From Olsenella urininfantis (lineage in GTDB: Bacteria > Actinomycetota > Coriobacteriia > Coriobacteriales > Atopobiaceae), in contig NZ_LT732540.1 in assembly GCF_900155635.1 (NCBI RefSeq), positions 738,491 to 780,245 on the forward strand: a DNA stretch of 41,755 nucleotides, given 5' to 3'. A program made the position numbers and the translations under genes. The notes under the pieces are model-generated. The model did no database searches, was not told the DNA's origin, and worked only from the letters and a program-made list of their open reading frames with translations. Shown here in pieces: positions 1 to 10,201 of the stretch. Each line of letters begins with the position of its first letter. Within the stretch, counting starts at the first letter, position 1.

Positions 1-128
1 GGCACGGCCCTGGTGACGACCGCGGCTTCGGCCCTCGCGGTCCACGCGGCGACCGCGGCGGCTTCCGCGCAGACCGTGGCGGCGACCGCGGTGGATTCCG
101 TGGCCCCAGGCGCAACTCCGAGGACTAG
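1..128 (+). CDS. C-terminal RGG-rich tail of a probable DEAD-box RNA helicase (partial)
   Basis: The window opens inside a reading frame whose first full codon is at 3 and which ends with TAG at 126-128, leaving 41 visible residues. They are almost all Gly, Arg, Asp and Phe in repeated GDRGG/FRG units. Such RGG tails bind RNA non-specifically and are typical of the C-terminus of bacterial DEAD-box helicases of the CshA/DeaD type, though other RNA-binding proteins have them too. No catalytic motif is inside the window, so the helicase assignment is inference from composition only. Terminator-like hairpins follow the stop codon. Confidence 0.55.
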   Translation, partial: HGPGDDRGFGPRGPRGDRGGFRADRGGDRGGFRGPRRNSED

Positions 129-156
129 TTCCTGAAAATCTGCGCGTGGGTCGCTA

Positions 157-192
157 GTCGGCCGCAAGCAAGTGGCTCATCCGACGTTTTTT
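157..192 (+). terminator. Probable intrinsic terminator after the RGG-tail gene
   Basis: GTCGG at 157-161 can pair with CCGAC at 181-185, and an inner GCCGC/GTGGC stem (161-165 with 172-176, sharing base 161 as an alternative pairing) folds between them. A run of six T follows at 187-192. It lies 29 nt after the stop codon of the upstream gene. The stem is not perfect, so confidence is moderate. Confidence 0.45.
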
Positions 193-205
193 GTCAGATC
201 TCATT

Positions 206-245
206 CCCACCTCCTCTCCCAGAATGGGAACGGGAGGTGGGTTTT
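206..245 (+). promoter_or_regulatory. Hairpin with T-run that contains the comEA ribosome binding site
   Basis: Positions 206-214 (CCCACCTCC) are perfectly complementary to 233-241 (GGAGGTGGG), an inner TCCCA/TGGGA stem (217-221 with 225-229) extends the fold, and TTTT follows at 242-245. By form it is an intrinsic terminator. However the 3' arm is also the Shine-Dalgarno of comEA: GGAGGTGG at 233-240, 7 nt before the ATG at 248. In any transcript that reads through, the hairpin would hide this ribosome binding site. Whether it works as terminator, translational control element or both cannot be told from sequence. Confidence 0.6.
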
Positions 246-247
246 CT

Positions 248-901
248 ATGGCGCAGAAACAAAAGGGCGGACCCCTCGAGGCCCTGGGGAGCCATGTCGT
301 TGGGGCACGGGGAGCAATCGCGCTCCTTCTGCTTGCGCTCGCCTGCGCGGCCGGCGCACTGCTCTTTGGACACGAAGGCGGCCTGGAGCTCAAGCGCGGC
401 GCGCCAGAGTCGGAAGCGTTGGCCGGGGACGCGACGGCAGACGAGCAACAGGATGCCCCCGGGCCGTCACGGGGCGTCGTGGTGCACGTGGATGGTTCCG
501 TGTCGCATCCCGGAGTGTACGAGATAGAAGGCGCTGCTCCGCGGGCACGTGATGCCGTGGAGGCGGCGGGGGGCCTCTCGGAGGGGGCCGACACCAGCGG
601 CATCAACCTGGCCGCACCCCTTAAGGACGGAGAAAAGATTCACATTCCCAGCGCTGAGGACACGCAGGTCCAAGACCAGGCAAGCGCCGTGGCCGCAGCG
701 GTGGCGCCGGGTCTCGTGAACATAAACAGCGCGAGTGCCGAGGAGCTCTGCACGTTGCCGGGAGTGGGCCAGTCAACGGCCGCAGCCATCATCAGGGACC
801 GCGAGTCAAACGGGAGTTTCTCGTCTGTGGAGGACCTCATGCGTGTCTCGGGCATAGGGGAGAAGAAGTTCGAGAGACTCAAGGACAATGTTGTTGTCTA
901 G
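248..901 (+). CDS. comEA: ComEA, membrane-anchored DNA-binding competence protein
   Basis: The 217-residue product is the surface DNA receptor that hands double-stranded DNA to the ComEC channel during natural transformation. Residues about 22-41 form one N-terminal membrane anchor. An SLBB domain follows at about 74-130 (VVVHVDGSVSHPGVYE), then a C-terminal helix-hairpin-helix pair from about 155 (VNINSASAEELCTLPGVG and a second VSGIG hairpin) that binds DNA. The start at 248 is chosen because GGAGGTGG lies 7 nt upstream; an in-frame ATG at 191 would extend the protein by 19 residues but lies within the upstream hairpin region and has no clear ribosome binding site. comEC overlaps its last 14 nt, so the two are translationally coupled. 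No pilus or comF genes are in the window. Confidence 0.93.
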   Translation: MAQKQKGGPLEALGSHVVGARGAIALLLLALACAAGALLFGHEGGLELKRGAPESEALAGDATADEQQDAPGPSRGVVVHVDGSVSHPGVYEIEGAAPRARDAVEAAGGLSEGADTSGINLAAPLKDGEKIHIPSAEDTQVQDQASAVAAAVAPGLVNINSASAEELCTLPGVGQSTAAAIIRDRESNGSFSSVEDLMRVSGIGEKKFERLKDNVVV

Positions 902-3284
902 CGAGCGCATGCCTGACAGGCCCTCGATTCCCCTGATGCTCCCCCTGCTCCTTGCGGTCATCTTCGTTGAGCAGCTTGTCTTGGGCGTGGGCCTCGCTCC
1001 ATCACCCCCGCTGACCTCGCTCTCTCTGCTAGCCGTGGCGATTTCGACGACATGGCTTCTGCGCGCGAGGCGCCGGCCCAAGGAGGGGGTGACGTTTGTG
1101 TGGCTCGCCTCCGTCGTGGCGCTTGCGGGCGTGTCCCTGCACCTTGCCGCCCTGCGTGCGGGTGCTGACGGCCGCGCGGCAGACGCGCTCTCGGCCTCGT
1201 CCGTCTCGGCATGGGAGTTCGAGCTTGTCTGCGACCCCAAGGAGTCTCCTCGCGGATGGTCCTCGAGGGCGCGCGCGAGCGGTCCGGCGGGGGAGGAATC
1301 GCTGGTCTGGTTGATCCTGCCGGAGCGTTGCGACCTGGGGGACCGCGTCAGGGGCGTGGGGCGCTTCTCCGCGCTGGGTGAGGGTGAATGGGACATCTCC
1401 TGCAGGAGGCAGGGCATCTGCGGCCGTGTGAGCGTGTCCAGGATACAGGGCCGCACGCCTGCGGATGGGGCACGGGGGGTCCTGCTTGCGCTCAGGCGCA
1501 GCATCATAGAGCGCCTCGCGCCGCAGGAGTCGGCGGAACGCGCGTTGCTTGCCGCCAGCACCTGCGCATATTCCTGCGAGCTGGCGGCACGGGGCGTGAG
1601 TGATGCGTTCGCGCGCTGCGGGCTCTCCCATCTGGTGGCGGTGTCCGGCGGTCATCTGGCCATCGTCTCGGGCCTCCTGTCCTCCCTGCTCGAGTCAATG
1701 GGCCTCGGCCCGCGGGTGCGCCTGGTGACGCTGCAGCTCACCGGATTCGCCTTCGTGCTCCTCTGCGGCATGCCCCCCTCCGCCTTGAGGGCCTGGCTCA
1801 TGATGGGGGCGGCGCTGGGAGGGCAGCTGGTGGGGAGGCGCGCGCATGCGACCTCGTCGCTTTGCGCGGTCTGTCTTGCCATGGCCCTGGCGGACCCTGC
1901 CGTCACCGGCCAGCTCTCCTTTCTCCTTTCCATGACGTCCGTGCTCGGCCTCTGCCTCTTCGTGCCCTACGCCTCGTCATGGTTGGCGTGCCTGTCCCCT
2001 CAGGTCGACCTCCTCCCTGGGTCATCGCTGCCTCGTGGGCTTGCCTTCAGGGTGAGGGGGTGGAGGCGTCTCGTCAGGGACATGCTTGCGGCAACGCTGG
2101 TGGCGCAGGTCGCGTGCGCACCACTCAGCTGCGCGGCGTTTTCGGAGTTTTCTCTTGTGGCACCCCTTGCCAACCTCCTCCTCTCATTCCCGTTCTCGCT
2201 CTTTCTGGGTCTTGGCATGTCCTCCTTGCTTCTGCTGCCCCTGGAGCCCGTCTCTGGCCTTCTGCTCGCGTCCTGTGACCTTCTTGCCCGCCTGATCCTG
2301 GGGCTCGTCCGGGCCTTGTCCGCCTTGCCCCTCGCGAGCGTGCACGTGAGCTGCGGCCTTGCGCCTTCCCTTGCGCTCGAGCTCTGCCTTGCCGCTCTCG
2401 TCCTGCTGCTTTGGCCCAGGCCACAAAGGCGGGCGGCCAAGGTGGCGGTGGCCCTCTCTGCGGTGGCTGTAGCCGCCCTGACGCTCTCTTGGACTCTTCT
2501 CGCGCCCGCAGGCGTTACGGTCTTGGATGTGGGGCAGGGCGATGCGATCCTGGTGCGGGATGGCCCGCATGCCCTGCTGGTGGACGCGGGCCCTGACGCC
2601 AGGGTTGCGGACGCGCTGGCACGGCAGCACGTCTTGCACCTTGACGCCGTCCTCCTGACGCACCTGCATGACGACCACATGGGGGGCCTGTCAGCCCTCA
2701 GGGGCCTTGGCGTGGGACGGATCTTCGTGGCGCGTGGCGTAGCCCAGGCCATCCCCGCCGAGCTCAAGGCAACCATGGGCGAGCTCGCGGACGTTCCCCT
2801 CGAGGAGCTCTCGCTTGGCGACGTGCTGTCTGTTGGTGGCTTCCGGCTTAGCGTGATCTGGCCGAAGGGGGTCGTGGACGGCAGCCAGAACTCCCATTCC
2901 CTGGAGCTGCTCGTGAGCTATGAGGGGGCCGGCCGCAGCCTGCGCTGCCTGCTCACGGGGGATGCCGAGAGGGACGAGACCGCCAGGGCCATGGCGGGCG
3001 TCGCGCCTGCCCAGGTGGACTTCATCAAGCTTGGTCACCATGGCTCCAAGGTCTCCATATCAGCGGACACGCTTCGGGCCCTTAGCCCACAGCTCGGGAT
3101 CGCGAGCGCTGGCAGGGGAAACCGTTACGGCCACCCATCCTTGGAGTGCCGCGAGCTTCTCGCCGAGCAGGGCGTTCGCTTCCTCTGCACGATGGACGTG
3201 GGAAGCGTCAGCGTGACGCCGGGAGCCGAAGGCGTTCTCGTCAGCTGCGAGCGACCTGCCGAGGCCTTGCCCGATGTGGCATGA
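888..3284 (+). CDS. comEC: ComEC/Rec2, DNA uptake channel with metallo-beta-lactamase domain
   Basis: This 798-residue polytopic membrane protein forms the channel that carries single-stranded DNA into the cytoplasm. The order of parts is as in full-length family members: N-terminal hydrophobic helices and a soluble DUF4131-like segment, the Competence domain (LVAVSGGH near residue 250) with many membrane spans to about 535, and a C-terminal metallo-beta-lactamase-like domain. The latter keeps LDVGQGDA (about 546), THLHDDHMGG (about 591), LTGDAE (about 689) and KLGHHGS (about 714), so its metal-binding residues look intact and it may be a nuclease acting on the incoming strand. The ATG at 888 overlaps comEA; a second in-frame ATG at 909 is possible. 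The end overlaps or abuts holA. Confidence 0.95.
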   Translation: MLLSSERMPDRPSIPLMLPLLLAVIFVEQLVLGVGLAPSPPLTSLSLLAVAISTTWLLRARRRPKEGVTFVWLASVVALAGVSLHLAALRAGADGRAADALSASSVSAWEFELVCDPKESPRGWSSRARASGPAGEESLVWLILPERCDLGDRVRGVGRFSALGEGEWDISCRRQGICGRVSVSRIQGRTPADGARGVLLALRRSIIERLAPQESAERALLAASTCAYSCELAARGVSDAFARCGLSHLVAVSGGHLAIVSGLLSSLLESMGLGPRVRLVTLQLTGFAFVLLCGMPPSALRAWLMMGAALGGQLVGRRAHATSSLCAVCLAMALADPAVTGQLSFLLSMTSVLGLCLFVPYASSWLACLSPQVDLLPGSSLPRGLAFRVRGWRRLVRDMLAATLVAQVACAPLSCAAFSEFSLVAPLANLLLSFPFSLFLGLGMSSLLLLPLEPVSGLLLASCDLLARLILGLVRALSALPLASVHVSCGLAPSLALELCLAALVLLLWPRPQRRAAKVAVALSAVAVAALTLSWTLLAPAGVTVLDVGQGDAILVRDGPHALLVDAGPDARVADALARQHVLHLDAVLLTHLHDDHMGGLSALRGLGVGRIFVARGVAQAIPAELKATMGELADVPLEELSLGDVLSVGGFRLSVIWPKGVVDGSQNSHSLELLVSYEGAGRSLRCLLTGDAERDETARAMAGVAPAQVDFIKLGHHGSKVSISADTLRALSPQLGIASAGRGNRYGHPSLECRELLAEQGVRFLCTMDVGSVSVTPGAEGVLVSCERPAEALPDVA

Positions 3285-3312
3285 TGTTGTGCGTCAGAAG
3301 GGGGAGTGTCAC

Positions 3313-4287
3313 GTGGCGGACGACGTGCGTGGCGGGCTTCTGCCCGCATATCTCATCGTGGGCGCAGACGAGCTTAAGAGCCGTAGCGCCCAGCAGCGGC
3401 TCAGGGCGCGTCTCGAGCCTGGTCTCGAGGCGTTCAACCTCGACCAGATCGAGGCTGGCCCAGACCTCGAGGAGCCGTCCGTGCGCGCAACGCTTGACAC
3501 GCTCCCTGTGGGCTCAGGCTTTCGCCTGGTGATGGTGGGCAACGCCGAAAAGCTCCCCAAGCCCTGCTCCGAGGCGATCGTCACCTACCTCAAGGATCCA
3601 AGCCCCTACTGCGTGGTCTGTCTGGTTTCGACGTCACTTGCCAAGAGCACCCGCCTCTACAAGGCGGTGAAGGCCGTTGGTGCGAAGTCGGTCATCGACT
3701 GCACCCCCAAGAAGCGCTGGGAGCTGACGCCCGGCATCCAGAAGATTGCCCGGTCATACGGAATGAGCATCTCGGATGCCGCGGCCAGCGAGCTCGTCTC
3801 CCGCGTGGGGGAGTCGACGCTCATGCTGGACACGCAGCTGAGGACCCTCGCCACGCTCCTCTGCGCCTCCCCCTCGAGGGAGATTACCGTGGAAGACGTC
3901 GAGAGGGGCGTCGCTCGCGTTGCCGAGGTCAAGCCCTGGGACTTCTTGGACAGCGTCTGCGCGCGTGACGCGCGCAAGGCCCTCTCGCTCTACCGGCTCA
4001 TGGCCAAGCCCTCCCAGGTCGCCCTGCTTTCGCTGCTTGTGGGCCGCCTGCGCGAGCTCGTGTGCGCACGATCGCTTGACGCCCGTGGGGAGGGGTCGCT
4101 TCTTGCCTCCGAGCTGGGCAAGCAGTCCTGGCAGATCAAGAGGCATCTCCTCTGGGCCCGCGGCTTCGCCGATGGCGAGCTCGAGCGTGCCCTCATGGAG
4201 TGCCGTCTCTGCGAGCGCGAGCTCAAGGGCGGATCTGACCAAGATCTGAGCTTTACCAAGCTGGTGCTGTCCGTCTGCGGTTGCTAG
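3313..4287 (+). CDS. holA: DNA polymerase III delta subunit
   Basis: The delta subunit is the wrench of the clamp loader: it opens the beta sliding clamp so it can be placed on primed DNA. The 324-residue product has the family layout of an N-terminal AAA+-like fold starting at YLIVGADE, a middle lid region and a helical collar domain at the C-terminus (AEVKPWDFLDSVCARDARKALSLYRLM). Like other delta subunits it has no working Walker A motif. I start at GTG 3313 because AAGGGGGAG (3298-3306) sits 6 nt before it; an upstream ATG at 3274 would overlap comEC but has no ribosome binding site. comEC followed by holA is a common bacterial order. Confidence 0.9.
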   Translation: MADDVRGGLLPAYLIVGADELKSRSAQQRLRARLEPGLEAFNLDQIEAGPDLEEPSVRATLDTLPVGSGFRLVMVGNAEKLPKPCSEAIVTYLKDPSPYCVVCLVSTSLAKSTRLYKAVKAVGAKSVIDCTPKKRWELTPGIQKIARSYGMSISDAAASELVSRVGESTLMLDTQLRTLATLLCASPSREITVEDVERGVARVAEVKPWDFLDSVCARDARKALSLYRLMAKPSQVALLSLLVGRLRELVCARSLDARGEGSLLASELGKQSWQIKRHLLWARGFADGELERALMECRLCERELKGGSDQDLSFTKLVLSVCGC

Positions 4288-4336
4288 GGCGAACGCCCCG
4301 CGTGTCATCTGGCCTCGCTTGCGTCATGGCGCCATG

Positions 4337-4362
4337 AAAAGGGGCACCCAGCTGGGTGCCCC
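4337..4362 (-). terminator. Intrinsic terminator of rpsT
   Basis: Positions 4341-4362 are a perfect 22-nt palindrome (GGGGCACCCAG and its complement). Read on the minus strand it is followed by TTTT (AAAA at 4337-4340 on the plus strand), which is right for terminating rpsT. On the plus strand there is no T-run, so it is less likely to serve holA. Confidence 0.85.
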
Positions 4363-4389
4363 TCAGACATGCGATGTGTTGCGCAGAAG

Positions 4390-4653
4390 CTACCTGATGG
4401 TGTTGACCAGCTTCTGGGCGCCGCTCTTGCGCTGGGCAGCCTGGTTCTTGTGGATGATGCCCTTGGAAGCGGCCTTGTCCAGCAGGCGGCCTGCTGCGTT
4501 TGCCGCGGCCTGAGCCTCCTCAACCTTGCCCTCCTCCACGGCAAGACGGACCTTCTTGATGGCGGTCTTCAGCTCGGAGCGGACGGCCTTGTTGCGCATA
4601 CGGGCCTTCTCGGCGGTGATGATGCGCTTCTTCTGCGACTTGATGTTAGCCAC
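4390..4653 (-). CDS. rpsT: 30S ribosomal protein S20
   Basis: S20 is a small basic helical protein that binds 16S rRNA early in 30S assembly. The 87-residue product starts [11 protein letters not shown] and has the alternating basic pattern and length of the family ([21 protein letters not shown], then [12 protein letters not shown] near the end). It is the only minus-strand gene in the first 36 kb. The start codon is GTG (complement of 4651-4653), with AAGGAA a few bases upstream on the minus strand. A -10-like TATACT at 4752-4757 (minus strand) lies in the gap shared with lepA, but no good -35 is visible. holA on one side and lepA on the other is a common neighbourhood for rpsT. Confidence 0.97.
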   Translation of the reverse strand: MANIKSQKKRIITAEKARMRNKAVRSELKTAIKKVRLAVEEGKVEEAQAAANAAGRLLDKAASKGIIHKNQAAQRKSGAQKLVNTIR

Positions 4654-4791
4654 GTGCGGTTCCTTTCGAATCTATCCCTGAGGCCTCTGAACTTGATGAG
4701 GTGAAGGATGTGGGGAATCCGACACCTGACACGGCGAGGTCAACCACGGCAGTATAGCATGCTCGCGCGAAAATGCGCTAATATCATCGCC

Positions 4792-6599
<1,808 letters not shown>

Positions 6600-6603
<4 letters not shown>

Positions 6604-7664
6604 CGCAGCCCTCGAAGCTCCTCGCCCGGCATGCCGGGTCGGCGGGGCTATCCGCGCACGCCGAGCCCTTTCCTGCGGCATCCTTTGGCACTCTGGGAAA
6701 CCTGCTGGGAAAGAGGCCCTTCCTGATGGCGCCCATGGCTGGCGTCACCGACGGGGCGTGGCGCTGCATGGCGCGCGCCGGCGGGGCGTCTCTTGCCTAC
6801 AGCGAGATGGTTTCCGTTGCCGGCATCCACTACGCAAGCGACAAGACATGGGGTCTCGTCCTTCCCTGCGAGGCCGAGGAGCAGGTTGCCGTGCAGCTCT
6901 TTGGCTCGGTCCCCGACCAGTTCAGGGAGGCCGCCGCCGCAGTTGCCCTCCGCCTGGAGGGACGCCTTGCGCTCGTGGACATCAACATGGCCTGCCCCGT
7001 GCCCAAGGTCACCAAGGGCGGGGCGGGATCCGCCCTGATGGACGACCCCGCACGTGCCGCCAAGATCGTCCAAGCCTGCCGCTCCGAGCTCAAGGTTCCC
7101 GTCACTTGCAAGATCAGGCGCGGAAGGCGGGAGGGGGCGGAGCTTGCCCCGGAGTTTGCCCGTGCGATGGAGGCAGCCGGCGCAGCGGCCGTGGCAGTCC
7201 ACGGCCGCTTCGCCTCTCAGCTCTATCGCGGCCAGGCCGACTGGGGCTGCGTCGGCCGCGTGGCCCAGGCCGTGAGCGTTCCGGTCATTGGCTCGGGTGA
7301 CGTGCGCGGCGCTGACGAGGCCGTCGCCATGTTGCGCGAGACGGGCGCCACGGCCGTCATGGTGGCTCGGGGGAGCTACGGAAACCCCTGGGTCTTTTCG
7401 CAGGCGCGTGACCTGTTGCTGGGGAAAGAGCCGCAGGAGCCCACGACGGGGCAGCGCATTGAGGCCTTCGAGCTGCACCTGAGGCTGCTTGGCGCAACGG
7501 GGGCGCATATGGCGCGCGCCCGGAGCCTTGCGGGGTGGTACCTCAAGGGGCTGCCCCATGCCGCCGCATGGAGAAACGATGCCATGCGCTGCGACACCCT
7601 GGACGACTACCTGGCCCTTGCCGCCCGCATGCGCGAGCTGGCGCAGGGGCAGGGCCTCCTGTGA
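6600..7664 (+). CDS. dusB: tRNA-dihydrouridine synthase
   Basis: Dus enzymes are FMN- and NADPH-dependent and reduce uridines in the D-loop of tRNA to dihydrouridine. The 354-residue product shows the TIM-barrel start [15 protein letters not shown], the catalytic-cysteine motif [20 protein letters not shown] (Cys at about 133), the phosphate- and tRNA-contacting CKIRRG and VHGR segments, and GSGDV and [11 protein letters not shown] near the end, all as in DusB-type enzymes. The GTG start at 6600 overlaps the lepA TGA and has GAAGGTGG 7 nt upstream. The 40 residues before the barrel are a little long for the family and could be an N-terminal extension. hemW begins inside its stop codon. Confidence 0.92.
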
Positions 7665-8950
7665 GCGAGGCCGACGCCCCAAGGGGCTGGCCCTCTCGCT
7701 ACGAAAGGCCAGACGTGGAGTCCGTCTACCTGCACCTGCCCTTTTGCGAGCGCAAGTGCCTGTACTGCGACTTCCCGTCCTGGACGACCCGGGCGCACGA
7801 CCCGCTCATGGCGGAATACTCACATGCCCTCGAGTCCCAGCTCCGGGCGTTTGCGGGCCTGGGGCTGGTGGGAAGGGCGCGCACGGCCTATCTGGGCGGT
7901 GGCACCCCAAGCATGCTGGGGCCCGACACGCTCGCGCACCTCGTTGGGGAGCTTCTTGCCCAGAGCCCCGCGATCGAGGAGCTGAGCTTCGAGGCAAACC
8001 CGGAGTCCCTGGACGCAGGGCTGTGCTCCGCCGCGCGGGAGGCTGGCGCCACGCGCGTGTCTATGGGAGTGCAGAGCCTCGATGACGAGGAGCTCTCCCG
8101 GCTGGGGCGCATCCACAGCGCGCGGCGCGCGCTTGAGGCGGCCCAGGACGCGCTCTCTTCGGGACTCGCCCTTTCCTGCGACCTCATGTGCGCCATCCCT
8201 GCCCAGACGTCCCAAAGCTGGCGGGCGAGCCTTTCGTCACTGCTCGAGTTGGGGGTGGCCCACCTCAGCGTCTATCCACTCGCCATCGAGAAGGGGACAA
8301 AGCTCGAGCGTGGTCTTGCGGAGGCGGACCCGGCCTGGAACTCAGACGAGGTCCAGGCACGGCGCATGCTCGAGGCGGAGGGGCTGCTTGCCGCGCGCGG
8401 GCTTTCCCGTTACGAGGTGGCGAGCTACGCGAGGCCCGGCCATGAGTGCCTGCACAACCAGAGCTATTGGACGGGACAGCCCTATCTTGGGCTGGGCACG
8501 GGGGCTTCCAGCATGCTCACGCGCACGGGCTACCTGCTCCTGCGCGACGTCTGTCCCCAGCTTCCGCCACCAAGGCCCGAGTGCTCGCGCGTTCGCCTTA
8601 CGGTCACCAGCTCCAGGAGGCAGATGGCCTTGGATCCCGCGCCGTCAAGCCTCTCCTTCGACCTTGAGTTCCTGGACCGCCGCCAGCAGATGTCCGAGGA
8701 CCTCATGCTTTCCGCCCGCCTGACGCGCGGCATTGACGCGAGGCTCCTGGACTGCGCGCGCGGCGTCCTGGGCGAGGGCCGCGTGGAGGCTGCCCTGGGG
8801 GAGCTTCTCGCGCGTGGCCTCGCAACCCCTCTCCCCGACGGAGGCCTTGCTCCCAGCGAGCGCGGGTGGCTTCTGGGAAACGAGCTCTACGGCCGCCTGT
8901 GGGGGCTCTCGCCCTCCTCGCCCGAGCCCTTGCATGTGCAGGGCGTCTGA
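7661..8950 (+). CDS. hemW: HemW, radical SAM heme chaperone-type protein
   Basis: HemW is related to oxygen-independent coproporphyrinogen oxidase but mostly acts in heme binding and transfer to membrane proteins. The 429-residue protein carries the radical SAM cluster motif HLPFCERKCLYC (Cys 29, 33 and 36), followed by DF as usual in HemW, then the glycine-rich YLGGGTPS, EANPESL and SMGVQSLDDEEL segments and a C-terminal HemN_C domain. The gene position right after lepA and before dnaJ is where hemW is found in many Gram-positives. The GTG start at 7661 overlaps the dusB TGA. Many databases label it hemN-like; the F after the third cysteine pair and the short N-terminus favour HemW. Confidence 0.92.
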   Translation: MSEADAPRGWPSRYERPDVESVYLHLPFCERKCLYCDFPSWTTRAHDPLMAEYSHALESQLRAFAGLGLVGRARTAYLGGGTPSMLGPDTLAHLVGELLAQSPAIEELSFEANPESLDAGLCSAAREAGATRVSMGVQSLDDEELSRLGRIHSARRALEAAQDALSSGLALSCDLMCAIPAQTSQSWRASLSSLLELGVAHLSVYPLAIEKGTKLERGLAEADPAWNSDEVQARRMLEAEGLLAARGLSRYEVASYARPGHECLHNQSYWTGQPYLGLGTGASSMLTRTGYLLLRDVCPQLPPPRPECSRVRLTVTSSRRQMALDPAPSSLSFDLEFLDRRQQMSEDLMLSARLTRGIDARLLDCARGVLGEGRVEAALGELLARGLATPLPDGGLAPSERGWLLGNELYGRLWGLSPSSPEPLHVQGV

Positions 8951-9050
8951 GAGGAGCCCCCGGAGGGAATAGCGCCCCCTCAGCTTGGATATACTTTCCC
9001 AACGGCGCCCGCATGCGCCACCCACCACGTCAGCCAGAAGCGAGGGTTCC

Positions 9051-10145
9051 ATGGCCTCCATGAACGAGAAGGACTACTACGCCGTTCTCGGCGTCTCAAA
9101 GGACGCGGACACGTCAGAGATACGTCGTGCCTTCCAGCGGAAGGCACGCACGCTCCATCCCGACGTGAACAAGGAACCGGATGCCGAGGAGCGCTTCAAG
9201 GAGGTCTCCGAGGCCTACGCGGTCCTCTCGGACGAGAGCAAGCGCAAGCGCTATGACGCCATGCGCCGCGGCTCCCCCTTCGCGGGGTACTCATCGGCCC
9301 CAGGGGGAGCGCAGTCTCCCTTTGGCGGCGCTGCCGGCTGGCCTGGGTCTCCCTTCGGCTGGGACTTCCCCTTCGGCGGCCAGTCACGCAGGTCCTCCTC
9401 GCGCTCCTACAACCCCCGCGCGGGTGCCGACGTGACCTTTCAGCTTGACCTTGACGAGCAGCTTGCGGCAAAGGGATGCCGGCGCGGCGTAACCTACCAG
9501 CGCTATGTCCCCTGTGACGTCTGCGACGGCAAGGGATCCGTCGAGCACGAGCACGCCGAGACCTGCCCCACCTGCGGCGGCACCGGTCACATGAGCGTGG
9601 ACCTCTCGGGCATCTTTGGCTTTGGCGTGATGGAGATGCAGTGCCCGGAGTGCGAGGGCACGGGAAAGGTCGTGGCGGATCCCTGTCACAACTGCGGCGG
9701 CTCGGGCCGCGTGCTCTCTGCCAGCGAGGTCGTGGTGGAGGTCCCGGCAGGCTCGCACGACGGCGACGAGATCCGCGTGACCGGCATGGGCAACGCCGGG
9801 ACCAACGGCAGGGAGGCGGGCGACTTCGTCTGCCGTGTGGGCGTCCCCACGGAGAGGCTCTCGCGCAGGCAGTCCTTTGGCTTCCAGCTCCTGGGCTTCG
9901 CGCTGCCCCTTGCCGTGGTCGCCCTCCTCACCCATACCATCGCCTCCATGGCGTTCGCCATTGTCGTCCCTGCGGTCATGGGCTGCCTCTACGCCTTCAG
10001 GGAGGGCGTGGCGCACCCGAAGACCTGGTGGCGCCACGGGGCCGAGTCCATGGCGCGCGGCGCCTCCACCGGGCTCATGCTCGCATTGCTTACGCTGCTC
10101 ATGCAGTCCTGCTCGGTGCTGGGCAGGGCCGGATACGTGGGCTAG
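9051..10145 (+). CDS. DnaJ-like co-chaperone with C-terminal membrane helices
   Basis: The first 220 or so of 364 residues are a full DnaJ front: a J domain with HPD at 36-38, a Gly/Phe/Ser-rich stretch, and a zinc domain with four CxxCxGxG repeats (about 154-220: CDVCDGKG, CPTCGGTG, CPECEGTG, CHNCGGSG). The first substrate-binding domain closes with GDFVCRVGVPTERLSRRQ. There the family's second C-terminal domain and dimerisation end are missing; instead three hydrophobic segments follow (about 283-303, 306-324 and 341-360). The protein should be tied to the membrane with its J domain in the cytoplasm, recruiting DnaK there. It lies directly before a normal dnaJ and shares long near-identical DNA stretches with it, suggesting tandem duplication. 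GAGGG precedes ATG 9051; ATG 9060 is an alternative start. Confidence 0.88.
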   Translation: MASMNEKDYYAVLGVSKDADTSEIRRAFQRKARTLHPDVNKEPDAEERFKEVSEAYAVLSDESKRKRYDAMRRGSPFAGYSSAPGGAQSPFGGAAGWPGSPFGWDFPFGGQSRRSSSRSYNPRAGADVTFQLDLDEQLAAKGCRRGVTYQRYVPCDVCDGKGSVEHEHAETCPTCGGTGHMSVDLSGIFGFGVMEMQCPECEGTGKVVADPCHNCGGSGRVLSASEVVVEVPAGSHDGDEIRVTGMGNAGTNGREAGDFVCRVGVPTERLSRRQSFGFQLLGFALPLAVVALLTHTIASMAFAIVVPAVMGCLYAFREGVAHPKTWWRHGAESMARGASTGLMLALLTLLMQSCSVLGRAGYVG

Positions 10146-10201
10146 CCGTTCCTCTTCGTTCGACCCGTTCCTAGATCGCGCGTGTTGGGAGATTGGTAAG
10201 A

